From assembly GCF_016862435.1 (NCBI RefSeq), contig NZ_BOMY01000041.1:124001-188000 (forward strand): a stretch of DNA of 64,000 nucleotides. Direction: 5' to 3'. Position numbers and translations under genes: made by a program. Positions 24,334-32,797 of the stretch are shown piece after piece (the stretch's first letter is position 1; each line of letters starts with the position of its first letter). The stretch comes from Paractinoplanes tereljensis (GTDB lineage Bacteria; Actinomycetota; Actinomycetes; Mycobacteriales; Micromonosporaceae). The notes under the pieces were generated by a model. That model did not search any database. It saw nothing but the letters and a program-made list of their open reading frames with translations, and was not told the origin of the DNA.

Positions 24334-27309
24334 TCAGCCGGCCGCGGCTCGCTGGACGAAGAGGTAGGCCCCGCGGTCGGCCGAAAGGGCGGCACCGCCG
24401 GGGTCGAGCCGGGCCCGCAGCAGCCGGATCAGCCCTTCGGAGTAACGCTGCCCATACTGGTCGAGCGCCTGTTCGGCCCGCTCCAGAGCGGCCTCGGCCT
24501 CGGCCGGCCGCCCGGCCGCGAGGCGCATCTCGGCGAGCGCGCCGTACCAGGTCACGATGGAGGATCGGGGCGGGTCGAGCAGCCGCGCCTCGATGATCCG
24601 CTCGAGTTCGGCCGCGGCGCCGTCCGGGTCGTGCCCGGTCAGGGCCAGCGCCCAGAGCCGGGCCAGCCGCTGGTACGTCCCGAGGAACTCGAAGGTGAGA
24701 TCGGGATCGACCGCGATGCCCCGGTCCGCGGCGGACAGCGCCCATCCGGATTCACCGGCCAGCGTGGCCGAGATGGCGGCGAACGTGGCCCAGAAGGTGA
24801 TCGCGTACGGGTCGTCGCCGGCGTCGGCCTCCATCGTGTCGAACAGCTCCCGGGCGGCCGGGACGTCCCCGTGCAGCGTGGTCACCAGCCCCAGCATCCC
24901 GGCCGAGAGCAGCCCGAGATCGCGCAGGAGCGGGGCATCGGTGCGCCGGGCCGAGCCCGCCGGGGTCGTGCGGACCGACCGGGTCAGGTAGCGCAGCGCT
25001 TCCCCGATGTCGCCGATCTCCCACTGGTGGATCCCCCAGGCGAGCCAGCCGTACGCCCGCACGACCGGGTCGGCGGACTGTTCGCCCTGCTGGCGCAGCC
25101 GCCCGGCCAGCCGCCCGCTGAGCTCGATCCGCAGGCCCTGGGAGTAACCGGTCCAGCGGGTGAACAGGAAGCTGGTGGCCTCCAGTTCCCGGCCGAGGCC
25201 ACGGGCCAGTTCCTCGGAGCGTTCCAGGATGTCGGGCGGGGCACCGACGTACCCGGCCTGCATCCCGAGGACCATGGTGAGCTGCGAGAGGGCCGCCAGT
25301 TCCGGCTCGGCCAGACCGGCCGTACGGGCGACCTGGACCGCGGACCGCAGATGCCGTTCGGCGACGTCGAAGGCCGCCTTGACCGCCGCCCGGCGGCCCG
25401 CGCGCAGCAGCGCGGCCGCGGTGCGGGCGGGGTCGGCCAGCGGGCCGGCCGCCCACAGGTGGTGGGCGAGCCGCTCGGCCACCGACTCGCCCTCGAGGTC
25501 GGTGCGCTCGAGGGCGTCCGCGACCCGCAGGTGCATCCGCGGCGCCCAGCCCGGCGGCGTGCTCCGGGCGATCGACTCGCGGATCAGGTCGTGCGCGAAA
25601 CGCAGCGAGAACGGATTGCCGGGCGCCGGGCCGAGCAGCCCGAGCGCCTCGGCCGGTTCCAGGCGGTGCAGGCAGGCCGGGACGTCCACCTCGGCGACCT
25701 GGGCGAGCAGGCTCACCTCGACCTCCCGCCCGACCAGGGCCGCGACCCGCAGCAGGTCACGGGTGGTGTCGTCGAGGCCGGTCATCCGATCGTGCACGAC
25801 GTCCCGGACGGTGGTGGGCACCCGGGTGAGAGCCCCGGTGTCGGCGAACAGGCGGGACAGCTCCCGGACGAAGAACGGATTGCCACCGGTACGGGCGTGG
25901 ATGCTGCGGGTGGCGTCGGCGGGCGGCGTCCGGCCGATCTCCCGGCGGACCAGCTCGGTGACCTCGTCGGTGCCGAGCGGGCCGAGCAGCAGGCGGCGGT
26001 GCCCGGCCAGGCGGCTGGCGCCGGCCAGAGTGCGGGTGAGGTCGGCGCCGGGCAGCGGTGCGTGTGACCGCAGGGCGCCCACCAGCGTGACCCCGGCGGG
26101 CAGCCGGGCCGCGAGGTGACCGAACAGCTGCAACGAGGCGAGGTCGGCCCATTGGAGGTCGTCGACGACAAGCACCAGCCGGCGCGGCGAGGCGGCTCGG
26201 GCGACGAGCTCGACCATCCGCTCGAACAGCCGGAACTGGGCGCCGGTGTCCGGTCGCAGCGGCGCGTCGAGAGCGGCATCGCCCCGCGCGACCAGGCGGC
26301 CGAGCTCCCCGGCCAGCCACTCCCCCTGGGTGTCACCCGGCAGGCCGGCCAGGATCGCGCCGACCGCCTCCACCCACGGCCACATCGAGGGGGTGCCCTC
26401 GCCCTCCAGGCAGTGCCCCCAGACCACCAGCGCACCGCGGCCCGCCGCCTCGGCGGCGGCCTCCTCCAGCAGGCGGGTCTTGCCGACCCCGGGCTCGCCC
26501 TCCACCACGACCAGCCCGGTGCCGCCGGCGAAGGCCCAGTCGATCCCCCGGCGCAGCACGGCCAGTTCCTCGGTCCGGCCTACTAAGCCACCGGCCGGGC
26601 CGAGCAGATTCTGGCGCGCCGCTTGCAGGGCGGGGCCGGGATCGATCCCGAGTTCACCGACCAGCCGGGCCTGCACCGCGTCGGCCAGCGCCAGCGCCTC
26701 GGCCTGCTGCCCGGCGGCGCTGAGCGCGGAGATCAGGGCCGCCTGCACCGGTTCGTGCAACGGTGCCATCGAGGCCGCCAGCCGCAGCGGGCCCAGTATC
26801 CGATGCGCCTGGCCCTGCCCGATCGCGAGCTCGGTCGCCGCCGTGCAGGCGGTGAAGAACTCCTGGTCGAGGGCGGCGAAGATGGGGGAACCGTCGCCGG
26901 CCGGGCCGCGCCACAGCTGCAGGGCTTCCACATAGGAGTCGAGGTGACCGGCCGCCACCAGCTCCCGGAACGCGATGAGGTCCAGCACGTCCCGGTCGGC
27001 GACGAACCGGTAGCCGTTGCCGTGCAGCCGAAGGTACGAACCGGCGGCCCGGGCCGGCAGCCGCGGTTCGAGGAGCCGGCGCAGGACGCTGATGTGCTTC
27101 TGGATGACGTTCCCGGCGGTGGCCGGGGCGGCCTCGCCCCAGATGAGGTCGATCAGCTCGCTCACACTGATCGGCTGACCGGCCCGGGCCAGCAACACGC
27201 TCAGCAGGAACGCCTGCTGACGAGGCCCGGGGTCGATCTCGGCGCCGTCGCGCCAGATCTGCAACGGGCCCAGGATCGCGAGGCGCGGGGAGCTGTTCCC
27301 CATGCCCAT
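24334..27309 (-). CDS. SARP/LAL-type regulator with AAA ATPase and TPR-like region
   Basis: 991 aa. Residues ~1-95 winged-helix DNA-binding domain, ~100-245 BTAD, ~255-560 AAA/NACHT-like ATPase with Walker A GEPGVGKT and Walker B LVLVVDDLQWADLASL, and the rest helical repeats. This is the AfsR-like architecture of large actinomycete pathway activators. ATG 27309 or 27303 (MGMGNSS) can start it. It is about 50% similar by eye to the 998-aa gene upstream and starts 10 bases after the ATPase-only paralogue, so all three are probably co-transcribed. Confidence 0.88.
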   Translation of the reverse strand: MGMGNSSPRLAILGPLQIWRDGAEIDPGPRQQAFLLSVLLARAGQPISVSELIDLIWGEAAPATAGNVIQKHISVLRRLLEPRLPARAAGSYLRLHGNGYRFVADRDVLDLIAFRELVAAGHLDSYVEALQLWRGPAGDGSPIFAALDQEFFTACTAATELAIGQGQAHRILGPLRLAASMAPLHEPVQAALISALSAAGQQAEALALADAVQARLVGELGIDPGPALQAARQNLLGPAGGLVGRTEELAVLRRGIDWAFAGGTGLVVVEGEPGVGKTRLLEEAAAEAAGRGALVVWGHCLEGEGTPSMWPWVEAVGAILAGLPGDTQGEWLAGELGRLVARGDAALDAPLRPDTGAQFRLFERMVELVARAASPRRLVLVVDDLQWADLASLQLFGHLAARLPAGVTLVGALRSHAPLPGADLTRTLAGASRLAGHRRLLLGPLGTDEVTELVRREIGRTPPADATRSIHARTGGNPFFVRELSRLFADTGALTRVPTTVRDVVHDRMTGLDDTTRDLLRVAALVGREVEVSLLAQVAEVDVPACLHRLEPAEALGLLGPAPGNPFSLRFAHDLIRESIARSTPPGWAPRMHLRVADALERTDLEGESVAERLAHHLWAAGPLADPARTAAALLRAGRRAAVKAAFDVAERHLRSAVQVARTAGLAEPELAALSQLTMVLGMQAGYVGAPPDILERSEELARGLGRELEATSFLFTRWTGYSQGLRIELSGRLAGRLRQQGEQSADPVVRAYGWLAWGIHQWEIGDIGEALRYLTRSVRTTPAGSARRTDAPLLRDLGLLSAGMLGLVTTLHGDVPAARELFDTMEADAGDDPYAITFWATFAAISATLAGESGWALSAADRGIAVDPDLTFEFLGTYQRLARLWALALTGHDPDGAAAELERIIEARLLDPPRSSIVTWYGALAEMRLAAGRPAEAEAALERAEQALDQYGQRYSEGLIRLLRARLDPGGAALSADRGAYLFVQRAAAG

Positions 27310-27319
27310 GCCACGAACC

Positions 27320-29644
27320 TTACGGTAAGCCGGCCAGGAACTCCTCGGCCCGGTCCGCGAACAGGTGCGCCTCCCGCTCGGCCGACAGCGCCCGGGCCCG
27401 CTCGGCGGCGGCCCGCACGACCTCGGCGGGCTCACCCCGGGCCTGCAGCAACCGCGCCCGCAGCAGCAGAATCAGGCCCTCCGCGTAGCGCTGCCGGTAG
27501 GCGTCGAGGAAATGGCCGGCCCGCTCCAGGGACACGCTCGCGTCCTCGAGCCGGCCGGCCGCCATCTGCATCTCGGCCAGCAACCCGTGCCAGGTGGCGA
27601 CGCAGGTGCGGACCGGGTCCAGCAGGTTCGCGTCGATCAGCCGCCGCGCCTCGGCCACCGCTGCGGCGGGATCGCGGCCGGTGACCGCCCGCGCCCAGCA
27701 CCGGGCCAGCCGCTGGTAGTTGCCGAGGAAGACGAACGAGAAGTCGGGGTCGGTGGCGATCCCGCGTTCGGCCACCCGCAGCGCCCAGGCCGGGTCGCCG
27801 GCGATCGCGGCGGTGCGGGCGGACAGCGAGGACCACACCGTGATCGCGTACGGGTCGTCGGCGGCCGCCTCGGCCCGGTCGAACATCGCTCGCGCCTCGC
27901 CGACCCGGCCGTGCAGCGCGGTCGTCTCGGCGAGCATGCCGTCCATCAGCAGCTCGACGTCGTGCCGGACCGGGTCCTCGTCACGAGCGGCGTGCATCAG
28001 CTGACTCGACCGGGTGAGGTAGCGGAACGACTCGCCGATGTTGCCGACGTGCCACTGATGCAGCCCCCAGGCGCGCAGGCCGTACGTGCGTACCGTCGGA
28101 TCCTCGGAGATCTGGCCCTGGTCGAGCAGGCGGCGGGCCACCTGCCCGCTGCGATCCAGTTCGATCAGCGTGGCGTGCACCAGCCAGCGGGAGAACAGGA
28201 AGCCGGTGGCCTCGCGTTCGAGGCCGAGGCCGTGGGCCAGCTGCTCGGCCCGTTCCAGCACGTCGCGGGTGGCGGCACCGTAGCGCGACTGCATGCCGAC
28301 CGCCGCGGTGAGCGCCAGAGCGGTCAGCTCCAGCTCAGGCCGGCCGGCGGTGCGGGCGATCCCGGCCGCCGACCGCAGGTGTCGTTCGGCGGCCTGCACC
28401 GCGGATTTGGCGGCGGCGCGGCGCCCGGCGTGGATCAGCGCGGTGGCGGTCCGGACCGGGTCGGCCAGCGGGCCGGCCGCCCACAGGTGATGGGCGAGCC
28501 GCTCGGCGGTCGAGTCGTCGCCCGGCCCGGCCTGGTCGAGGGCGTCCGCGATCCGCAGGTGCAGCTCGGGGACCTGGGGCCGGGGCGTCGAGCCGATGAC
28601 CGACTCGCGGACCAGGTCGTGGGCGAACCGGACCGCGAACGGGTTGCCCGGCGCCGGTCCCAGCAGGCCGAGCGCCTCCACCGGTTCGAGCCGGTGCAGA
28701 CAGGTCTCCAGGTCCAGGCCGGCGACCCGGGCGAGGAGGCTGAGCTCGATGTCGCGGCCGATCAGCGCCGCGATCTGCAGCAGCCCCCGAGCATCATCGT
28801 CGAGGCCGGCCATCCGATCGCGCACGACGTCCCGGACGGTGGTGGGCACCCGGGTGAGGACACCGGTGTCGGCGAACAACCGGGACAGTTCCCGGACGAA
28901 GAACGGATTGCCGGCCGTACGCGCGTGAATGCTCCGGGCAGCATCATGGCCGGGATCCTGGCCGGTCTCCCGCCGGACCAGCTCGGCCACCTCGTCCGGG
29001 TTGAGCGGTCCGAGCCGGAGCCGGCACAGTCCCGGCACCCGGCTCGCGGTGGCCAGCAGCCGGGTCACCTCCGATCCGGGCACCGGCGCGACCGTGCGCA
29101 GCGTGCCGATCAGCACGGTGCCGCCCGGCAGCCGGGTCACCAGGTGCGCGAACAGGTGCAGCGAGGCCAGGTCGGCCCACTGCAGGTCGTCGATCACCAG
29201 CACCCGCGGCCGCTGCGCCGACGCCTCGCCGACCACCCCGGCGACCCGTTCGAACAGCCGGAACTGGCTGTCGTCGGCCGGCATCATCGGCCCGGCGAGA
29301 CCGTCGCCGCGGGCCTCCACCAGCCGGCCCAGCTCCCCGGCGAGCCACCGCTCCCGGGCCGGCTCGGGCAGGCTGTCCAGGATCGCGCCGATCACCCGCA
29401 CCCAGGGCCACATCGACGGGGTGCCGCCGCCCGCGAAGCAGTCGCCCCGCACGACGTGCGCGCCGCGCCGGCCGGCCTCGGCGACCGCCTCCTCCACCAG
29501 CCGGGTCTTGCCCACCCCCGGTTCGCCCTCGACCACCGCGAGCCCGGTGCCGCCGGCCAGGCCCGACTCGATCACCTGCCGCAGCGCGGCCAGCTCCTCG
29601 ACCCGCCCGACCAGTGCGACCGACCCCGGCCCCGGTTCATGCAT
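27320..29644 (-). CDS. AAA ATPase/TPR-like paralogue lacking the DNA-binding domain
   Basis: 774 aa. It corresponds to the ATPase-plus-repeat part of its two neighbours: VGRVEELAALRQVI, Walker A GEPGVGKT, GTPSMWPWVRVIGAI, Walker B VLVIDDLQWADLASL, sensor-like NPFFVRELSRLF. It begins right at the VGREEL-type motif, with no winged helix, BTAD or LuxR domain. It lies between the two full-length regulators, 30 bases after one and 10 before the other. It may hetero-oligomerise with them or be a truncated duplicate. Confidence 0.85.
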   Translation of the reverse strand: MHEPGPGSVALVGRVEELAALRQVIESGLAGGTGLAVVEGEPGVGKTRLVEEAVAEAGRRGAHVVRGDCFAGGGTPSMWPWVRVIGAILDSLPEPARERWLAGELGRLVEARGDGLAGPMMPADDSQFRLFERVAGVVGEASAQRPRVLVIDDLQWADLASLHLFAHLVTRLPGGTVLIGTLRTVAPVPGSEVTRLLATASRVPGLCRLRLGPLNPDEVAELVRRETGQDPGHDAARSIHARTAGNPFFVRELSRLFADTGVLTRVPTTVRDVVRDRMAGLDDDARGLLQIAALIGRDIELSLLARVAGLDLETCLHRLEPVEALGLLGPAPGNPFAVRFAHDLVRESVIGSTPRPQVPELHLRIADALDQAGPGDDSTAERLAHHLWAAGPLADPVRTATALIHAGRRAAAKSAVQAAERHLRSAAGIARTAGRPELELTALALTAAVGMQSRYGAATRDVLERAEQLAHGLGLEREATGFLFSRWLVHATLIELDRSGQVARRLLDQGQISEDPTVRTYGLRAWGLHQWHVGNIGESFRYLTRSSQLMHAARDEDPVRHDVELLMDGMLAETTALHGRVGEARAMFDRAEAAADDPYAITVWSSLSARTAAIAGDPAWALRVAERGIATDPDFSFVFLGNYQRLARCWARAVTGRDPAAAVAEARRLIDANLLDPVRTCVATWHGLLAEMQMAAGRLEDASVSLERAGHFLDAYRQRYAEGLILLLRARLLQARGEPAEVVRAAAERARALSAEREAHLFADRAEEFLAGLP

Positions 29645-29674
29645 GGGTGGATGGTCGCAGCGTCGAGTGGAGAA

Positions 29675-32671
29675 CTACTTGATCGTGGCCAGGAACTCGG
29701 TGGCCCGCCGGGCGAACAGGTGGGCCTCCCGCTCGGCGGACAGCGCCCGGGCCCGCTCGGCGGCCGCCCGGACCGTCGCGGCGGGCTCGCCCCGGGCGTG
29801 CCGCAGACGTGCCCGCAGCAGGAGCAGCAGCCCTTCGGCGTAGCGCTGGCCGTGCGCCTCGAGGAAGTGCTCGGCGCGGTCGAGGGCCGCGGTGGCCTCG
29901 TCGAGCCGGCCGGCCGTCAGCCACATCTCGGCGAGCAGCCCGTACCAGGTGTGCAGGTTCGACCGGGGCGGGTCCAGCAGTCGCTCGCTGATGATCTTCG
30001 CAGCGGAGGCCGCGGCAGCGGCATCGGCCGAGGCCCAGCATCTCGCAAGCCGCAGATAGGTTCCGAAGAAGGTGTACGAGAACCCCGGATCGGCCGCGAT
30101 CCCCCGCTCGGCGGCGGCCCGGGCCCACGACCGATCGCCGGCCATCGCGGCGGTCCGGGCAGCGAAGCTGGCGGCCACGGTGATCGCGTACGGGTCGTCG
30201 CCGGCCTCGGCCGCCAGGGCGTCGAGCATCGCCCGCGCCGTCGGCAGGTCACCGTGCAGCGCGGTCGTCTCGGCCAGCATCCCGGCCGACATCAGCCGCA
30301 GGTCGTACCGCAGCGGCTCGGCACCCCGGTCGTCCCGGATGACCCGGCTCATCTGGTTGAGGTGCCGGACGGCCTCGCCCACGTTGCCGAGGTCCCACTG
30401 GTGGATGCCCCAGGCGTGCAGCCCGTAGGCGCGCACGACCGGGTCGGCGGACGCGTTGCCCTGCTCGAACAGCTGGCCGGCCAACCGGCCGCTCACCTGG
30501 AGTTCGACGGCCTGCGAATGGGCCGCCCGGCGGGAGAAGAGCAGGTCGGTGGCCTCCCGCTCGCGGCCCAGCACGCGGGCGAGGTGCTCGGCCCGGCGCA
30601 GCATCTCGGGCGCCGAGGAGTGGTAGCCCGCGCTCATCCCGGCCACCGCGGTGAGCCTGGTCAACGCGGCCAGCTCCACCTCGGCGAGGCCGGCCGTGCG
30701 GGCCACCCGCGCGGCCGAATTGAGGTGCCGCGCGGCGGCCTCCAGCGCGGACTTGGCCGCGGCCTGATCGGCCGCCCGCAACAGAGCAGCGGCGGTCCGG
30801 GCCGGATCGGCCAGCGGACCGGCCGACCAGAGGTGATGCGCAAGACGTTCCGCTGCCGCGCTGCCCGGGCCGGTCCGCTCCAGGGCATCCGCGATCCGCA
30901 GATGCAGGTGGTTCGCGCCCGGCGACGGCGTGGTACCGGCGATCGCCTCCCGGACCAGGTCGTGCGGGAAACGCAGCGTATCGCCGGCAAGGTCGAGCAG
31001 CCCACGGGCCGTCAGTGGTTCGACCGGCACGTCGACGCCGAGCACCCCGGCGAGCAGGGCCGGATCGACGTCGCGGCCGATGAACGCGGCGACCTGCAGC
31101 AGCTCCCGGGCCTGGTCGTCGAGCCCGTCCATCCGGTCCCGGACGACATCCCGCACCGACGCGGGAACCTCCGCCGACCCGCTCACGGCCGGGAAACGGG
31201 CCAGCTCCCGGACGAAGAACGGATTTCCGGCTGTACGGGCGTGAATGCCCCGCACCACGGCCGCACCGGGCTCCTCGCCGGTCTCCGCGCGGAGCAGATC
31301 GGTCACCTCGGCCGGGGTCAGCGGCCCGAGCCGGATGCGGCGGCGACCGGGCACCCGCTCGATCGACGCGAGCGCCCGCCGAAGGTCGGATCCGGGCACC
31401 GGGGCCCGGTCCCGGAACGCGCCGACCAGCACGGTCCGGCCGGGCAGCCGGGTCGCGAGGTGGGTGAACAACTCCAGCGACGCGACGTCCGCCCACTGCA
31501 GGTCGTCCAGGATCAGCAGGACCGGGCCGGCCGCCGCGAATACCGCGACGACCTGGTCGAACAGCCGGGACCGACGGCCCTGGTCGGGCGGCGCGGGGTC
31601 ATCGTCGTAGGACGCGACGAGACGGCGCAGCTCGCCTGCGGGCAGATCGTCGACGAGGACCGGCAGGGCCTGCGTCCAGGGCCACATCGACGGCGTCCCG
31701 GCACCGTCGAGGCAACGGCCCCAGACCGTGCGGACACCACGTTGCCCGGCCGCCGAGGCCATCTCCTCCAGCAGCCGGGTCTTTCCGCTGCCCGGCTCTC
31801 CCTCGACCAGGACGAGCCCAGGGGCGGATTCGACCGTCCGGCGCAGCATCGCCAGCTCGGCGGCCCGGCCGACGAAGACACCGGCCGCGTGCGCGCCCGG
31901 TGCCGGCTCCGGTGCTGGGGAGGCCAGCACCTGCCGGTGCGCCCGCCGGATCGCGGGGCCGGGCTCGACGCCGAGCTCCTCGACCAGCCGCCGGCGTACC
32001 GCGTGGAAGACCGACAGCGCCTCGGACTGCTGCCCCGACGCCCCCAGCGTCGCGATCAGGCCGGCGTGCACCGGCTCGTGCAACGGCGCCATCGCCGCCG
32101 CCAGCCGCAGGGCCGGCAGCACCGGCTCCGGGCGGCCCAGGGCACCCGCGATCTCCGCCGCCGCCACGCAGGCGTCCAGGAACTCGCGGTCCAGCGCCGC
32201 GAAGATGGCGGCCACCGCCGTATCGCTCCGGAGCCCGTCGCCGGCCGGGCCGTGCCACAGGTTCAGGCCCCGCGCGTACGCGTCGAGGGCCGCATCCGGT
32301 TCGCCGCCGGCCAGGGCCGCCGCGGCGGTGCCGACCAGCTCGCGGAAGGCGGCCAGGTCCAGGACCTCGGGCCCGGCCTCGATCAGATAGCCGCTGCCCT
32401 TGCGGATCAGGTAGGAACCCGCCGCCCGCGCCGGAAGCCCCGGCTGCAGAACCCGGCGCAGCGCACCGACGTACCGCTGCAGGGCGTTCACCGCGGTCAC
32501 CGGCGGGTCGTGCTGCCAGATCAGGTCGACGAGTTCGGCGATGCTCGTCGCCCGGCCCGGCCGGGCCAGCAGCAGCGCGAGCAGGTGCGCCTGATGCCGC
32601 GGCGGGATGGGAATCTCGACGCCGTCCTGCCAGATCCGCAGCGGACCGAGAATCCACAGGGAGGTGGCGAT
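29675..32671 (-). CDS. SARP/LAL-type regulator, probably starting at ATC
   Basis: About 998 aa with winged helix (WILGPLRIWQDG onward), BTAD, AAA ATPase (GEPGSGKT; VLLILDDLQWADVASLELF) and helical repeats. There is no in-frame ATG, GTG or TTG between the upstream stop and GTG 32500, which lies inside the DNA-binding domain. Alignment with the neighbouring paralogues puts the start at ATC 32671, nine bases after GAGGAG; CTG 32659 is the next choice. GTG 32681 is in another phase and would need an indel. Four copies of a GATCAAC repeat sit just upstream and partly overlap the ribosome site, suggesting autoregulation. Confidence 0.82.
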   Translation of the reverse strand: MATSLWILGPLRIWQDGVEIPIPPRHQAHLLALLLARPGRATSIAELVDLIWQHDPPVTAVNALQRYVGALRRVLQPGLPARAAGSYLIRKGSGYLIEAGPEVLDLAAFRELVGTAAAALAGGEPDAALDAYARGLNLWHGPAGDGLRSDTAVAAIFAALDREFLDACVAAAEIAGALGRPEPVLPALRLAAAMAPLHEPVHAGLIATLGASGQQSEALSVFHAVRRRLVEELGVEPGPAIRRAHRQVLASPAPEPAPGAHAAGVFVGRAAELAMLRRTVESAPGLVLVEGEPGSGKTRLLEEMASAAGQRGVRTVWGRCLDGAGTPSMWPWTQALPVLVDDLPAGELRRLVASYDDDPAPPDQGRRSRLFDQVVAVFAAAGPVLLILDDLQWADVASLELFTHLATRLPGRTVLVGAFRDRAPVPGSDLRRALASIERVPGRRRIRLGPLTPAEVTDLLRAETGEEPGAAVVRGIHARTAGNPFFVRELARFPAVSGSAEVPASVRDVVRDRMDGLDDQARELLQVAAFIGRDVDPALLAGVLGVDVPVEPLTARGLLDLAGDTLRFPHDLVREAIAGTTPSPGANHLHLRIADALERTGPGSAAAERLAHHLWSAGPLADPARTAAALLRAADQAAAKSALEAAARHLNSAARVARTAGLAEVELAALTRLTAVAGMSAGYHSSAPEMLRRAEHLARVLGREREATDLLFSRRAAHSQAVELQVSGRLAGQLFEQGNASADPVVRAYGLHAWGIHQWDLGNVGEAVRHLNQMSRVIRDDRGAEPLRYDLRLMSAGMLAETTALHGDLPTARAMLDALAAEAGDDPYAITVAASFAARTAAMAGDRSWARAAAERGIAADPGFSYTFFGTYLRLARCWASADAAAAASAAKIISERLLDPPRSNLHTWYGLLAEMWLTAGRLDEATAALDRAEHFLEAHGQRYAEGLLLLLRARLRHARGEPAATVRAAAERARALSAEREAHLFARRATEFLATIK

Positions 32672-32686
32672 GCCGGCACACTCCTC

Positions 32687-32757
32687 AGATCAACTTCCAG
32701 ATCAACTTCAAGATCAACGGGCCCATGGTACGTCCATCGCACCCGATCAACTTCTGA
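32687..32757. promoter_or_regulatory. Tandem 12-bp repeats between SARP and M36 genes
   Basis: AGATCAACTTCC at 32687, AGATCAACTTCA at 32699 and AGATCAACGGGC at 32711 form three units in exact 12-base register; a fourth, CGATCAACTTCT, starts at 32744. SARP proteins bind direct heptamer repeats at about one helical turn, so this is a likely SARP operator, for autoregulation, for the peptidase, or for both. Confidence 0.6.
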
Positions 32758-32797
32758 GTACGGTATTTGTCCACTCCGGATCCCTACCGTCCAGCTC

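Noticed and set aside
27365..32797. A very long plus-strand open frame (over 1,800 codons) running into the M36 gene
   Set aside because: It is antisense to the three SARP/LAL genes, which have recognisable domains; its sequence is Arg/Gly/Pro/Gln-rich with no motifs. Only the part from 32798 is real.
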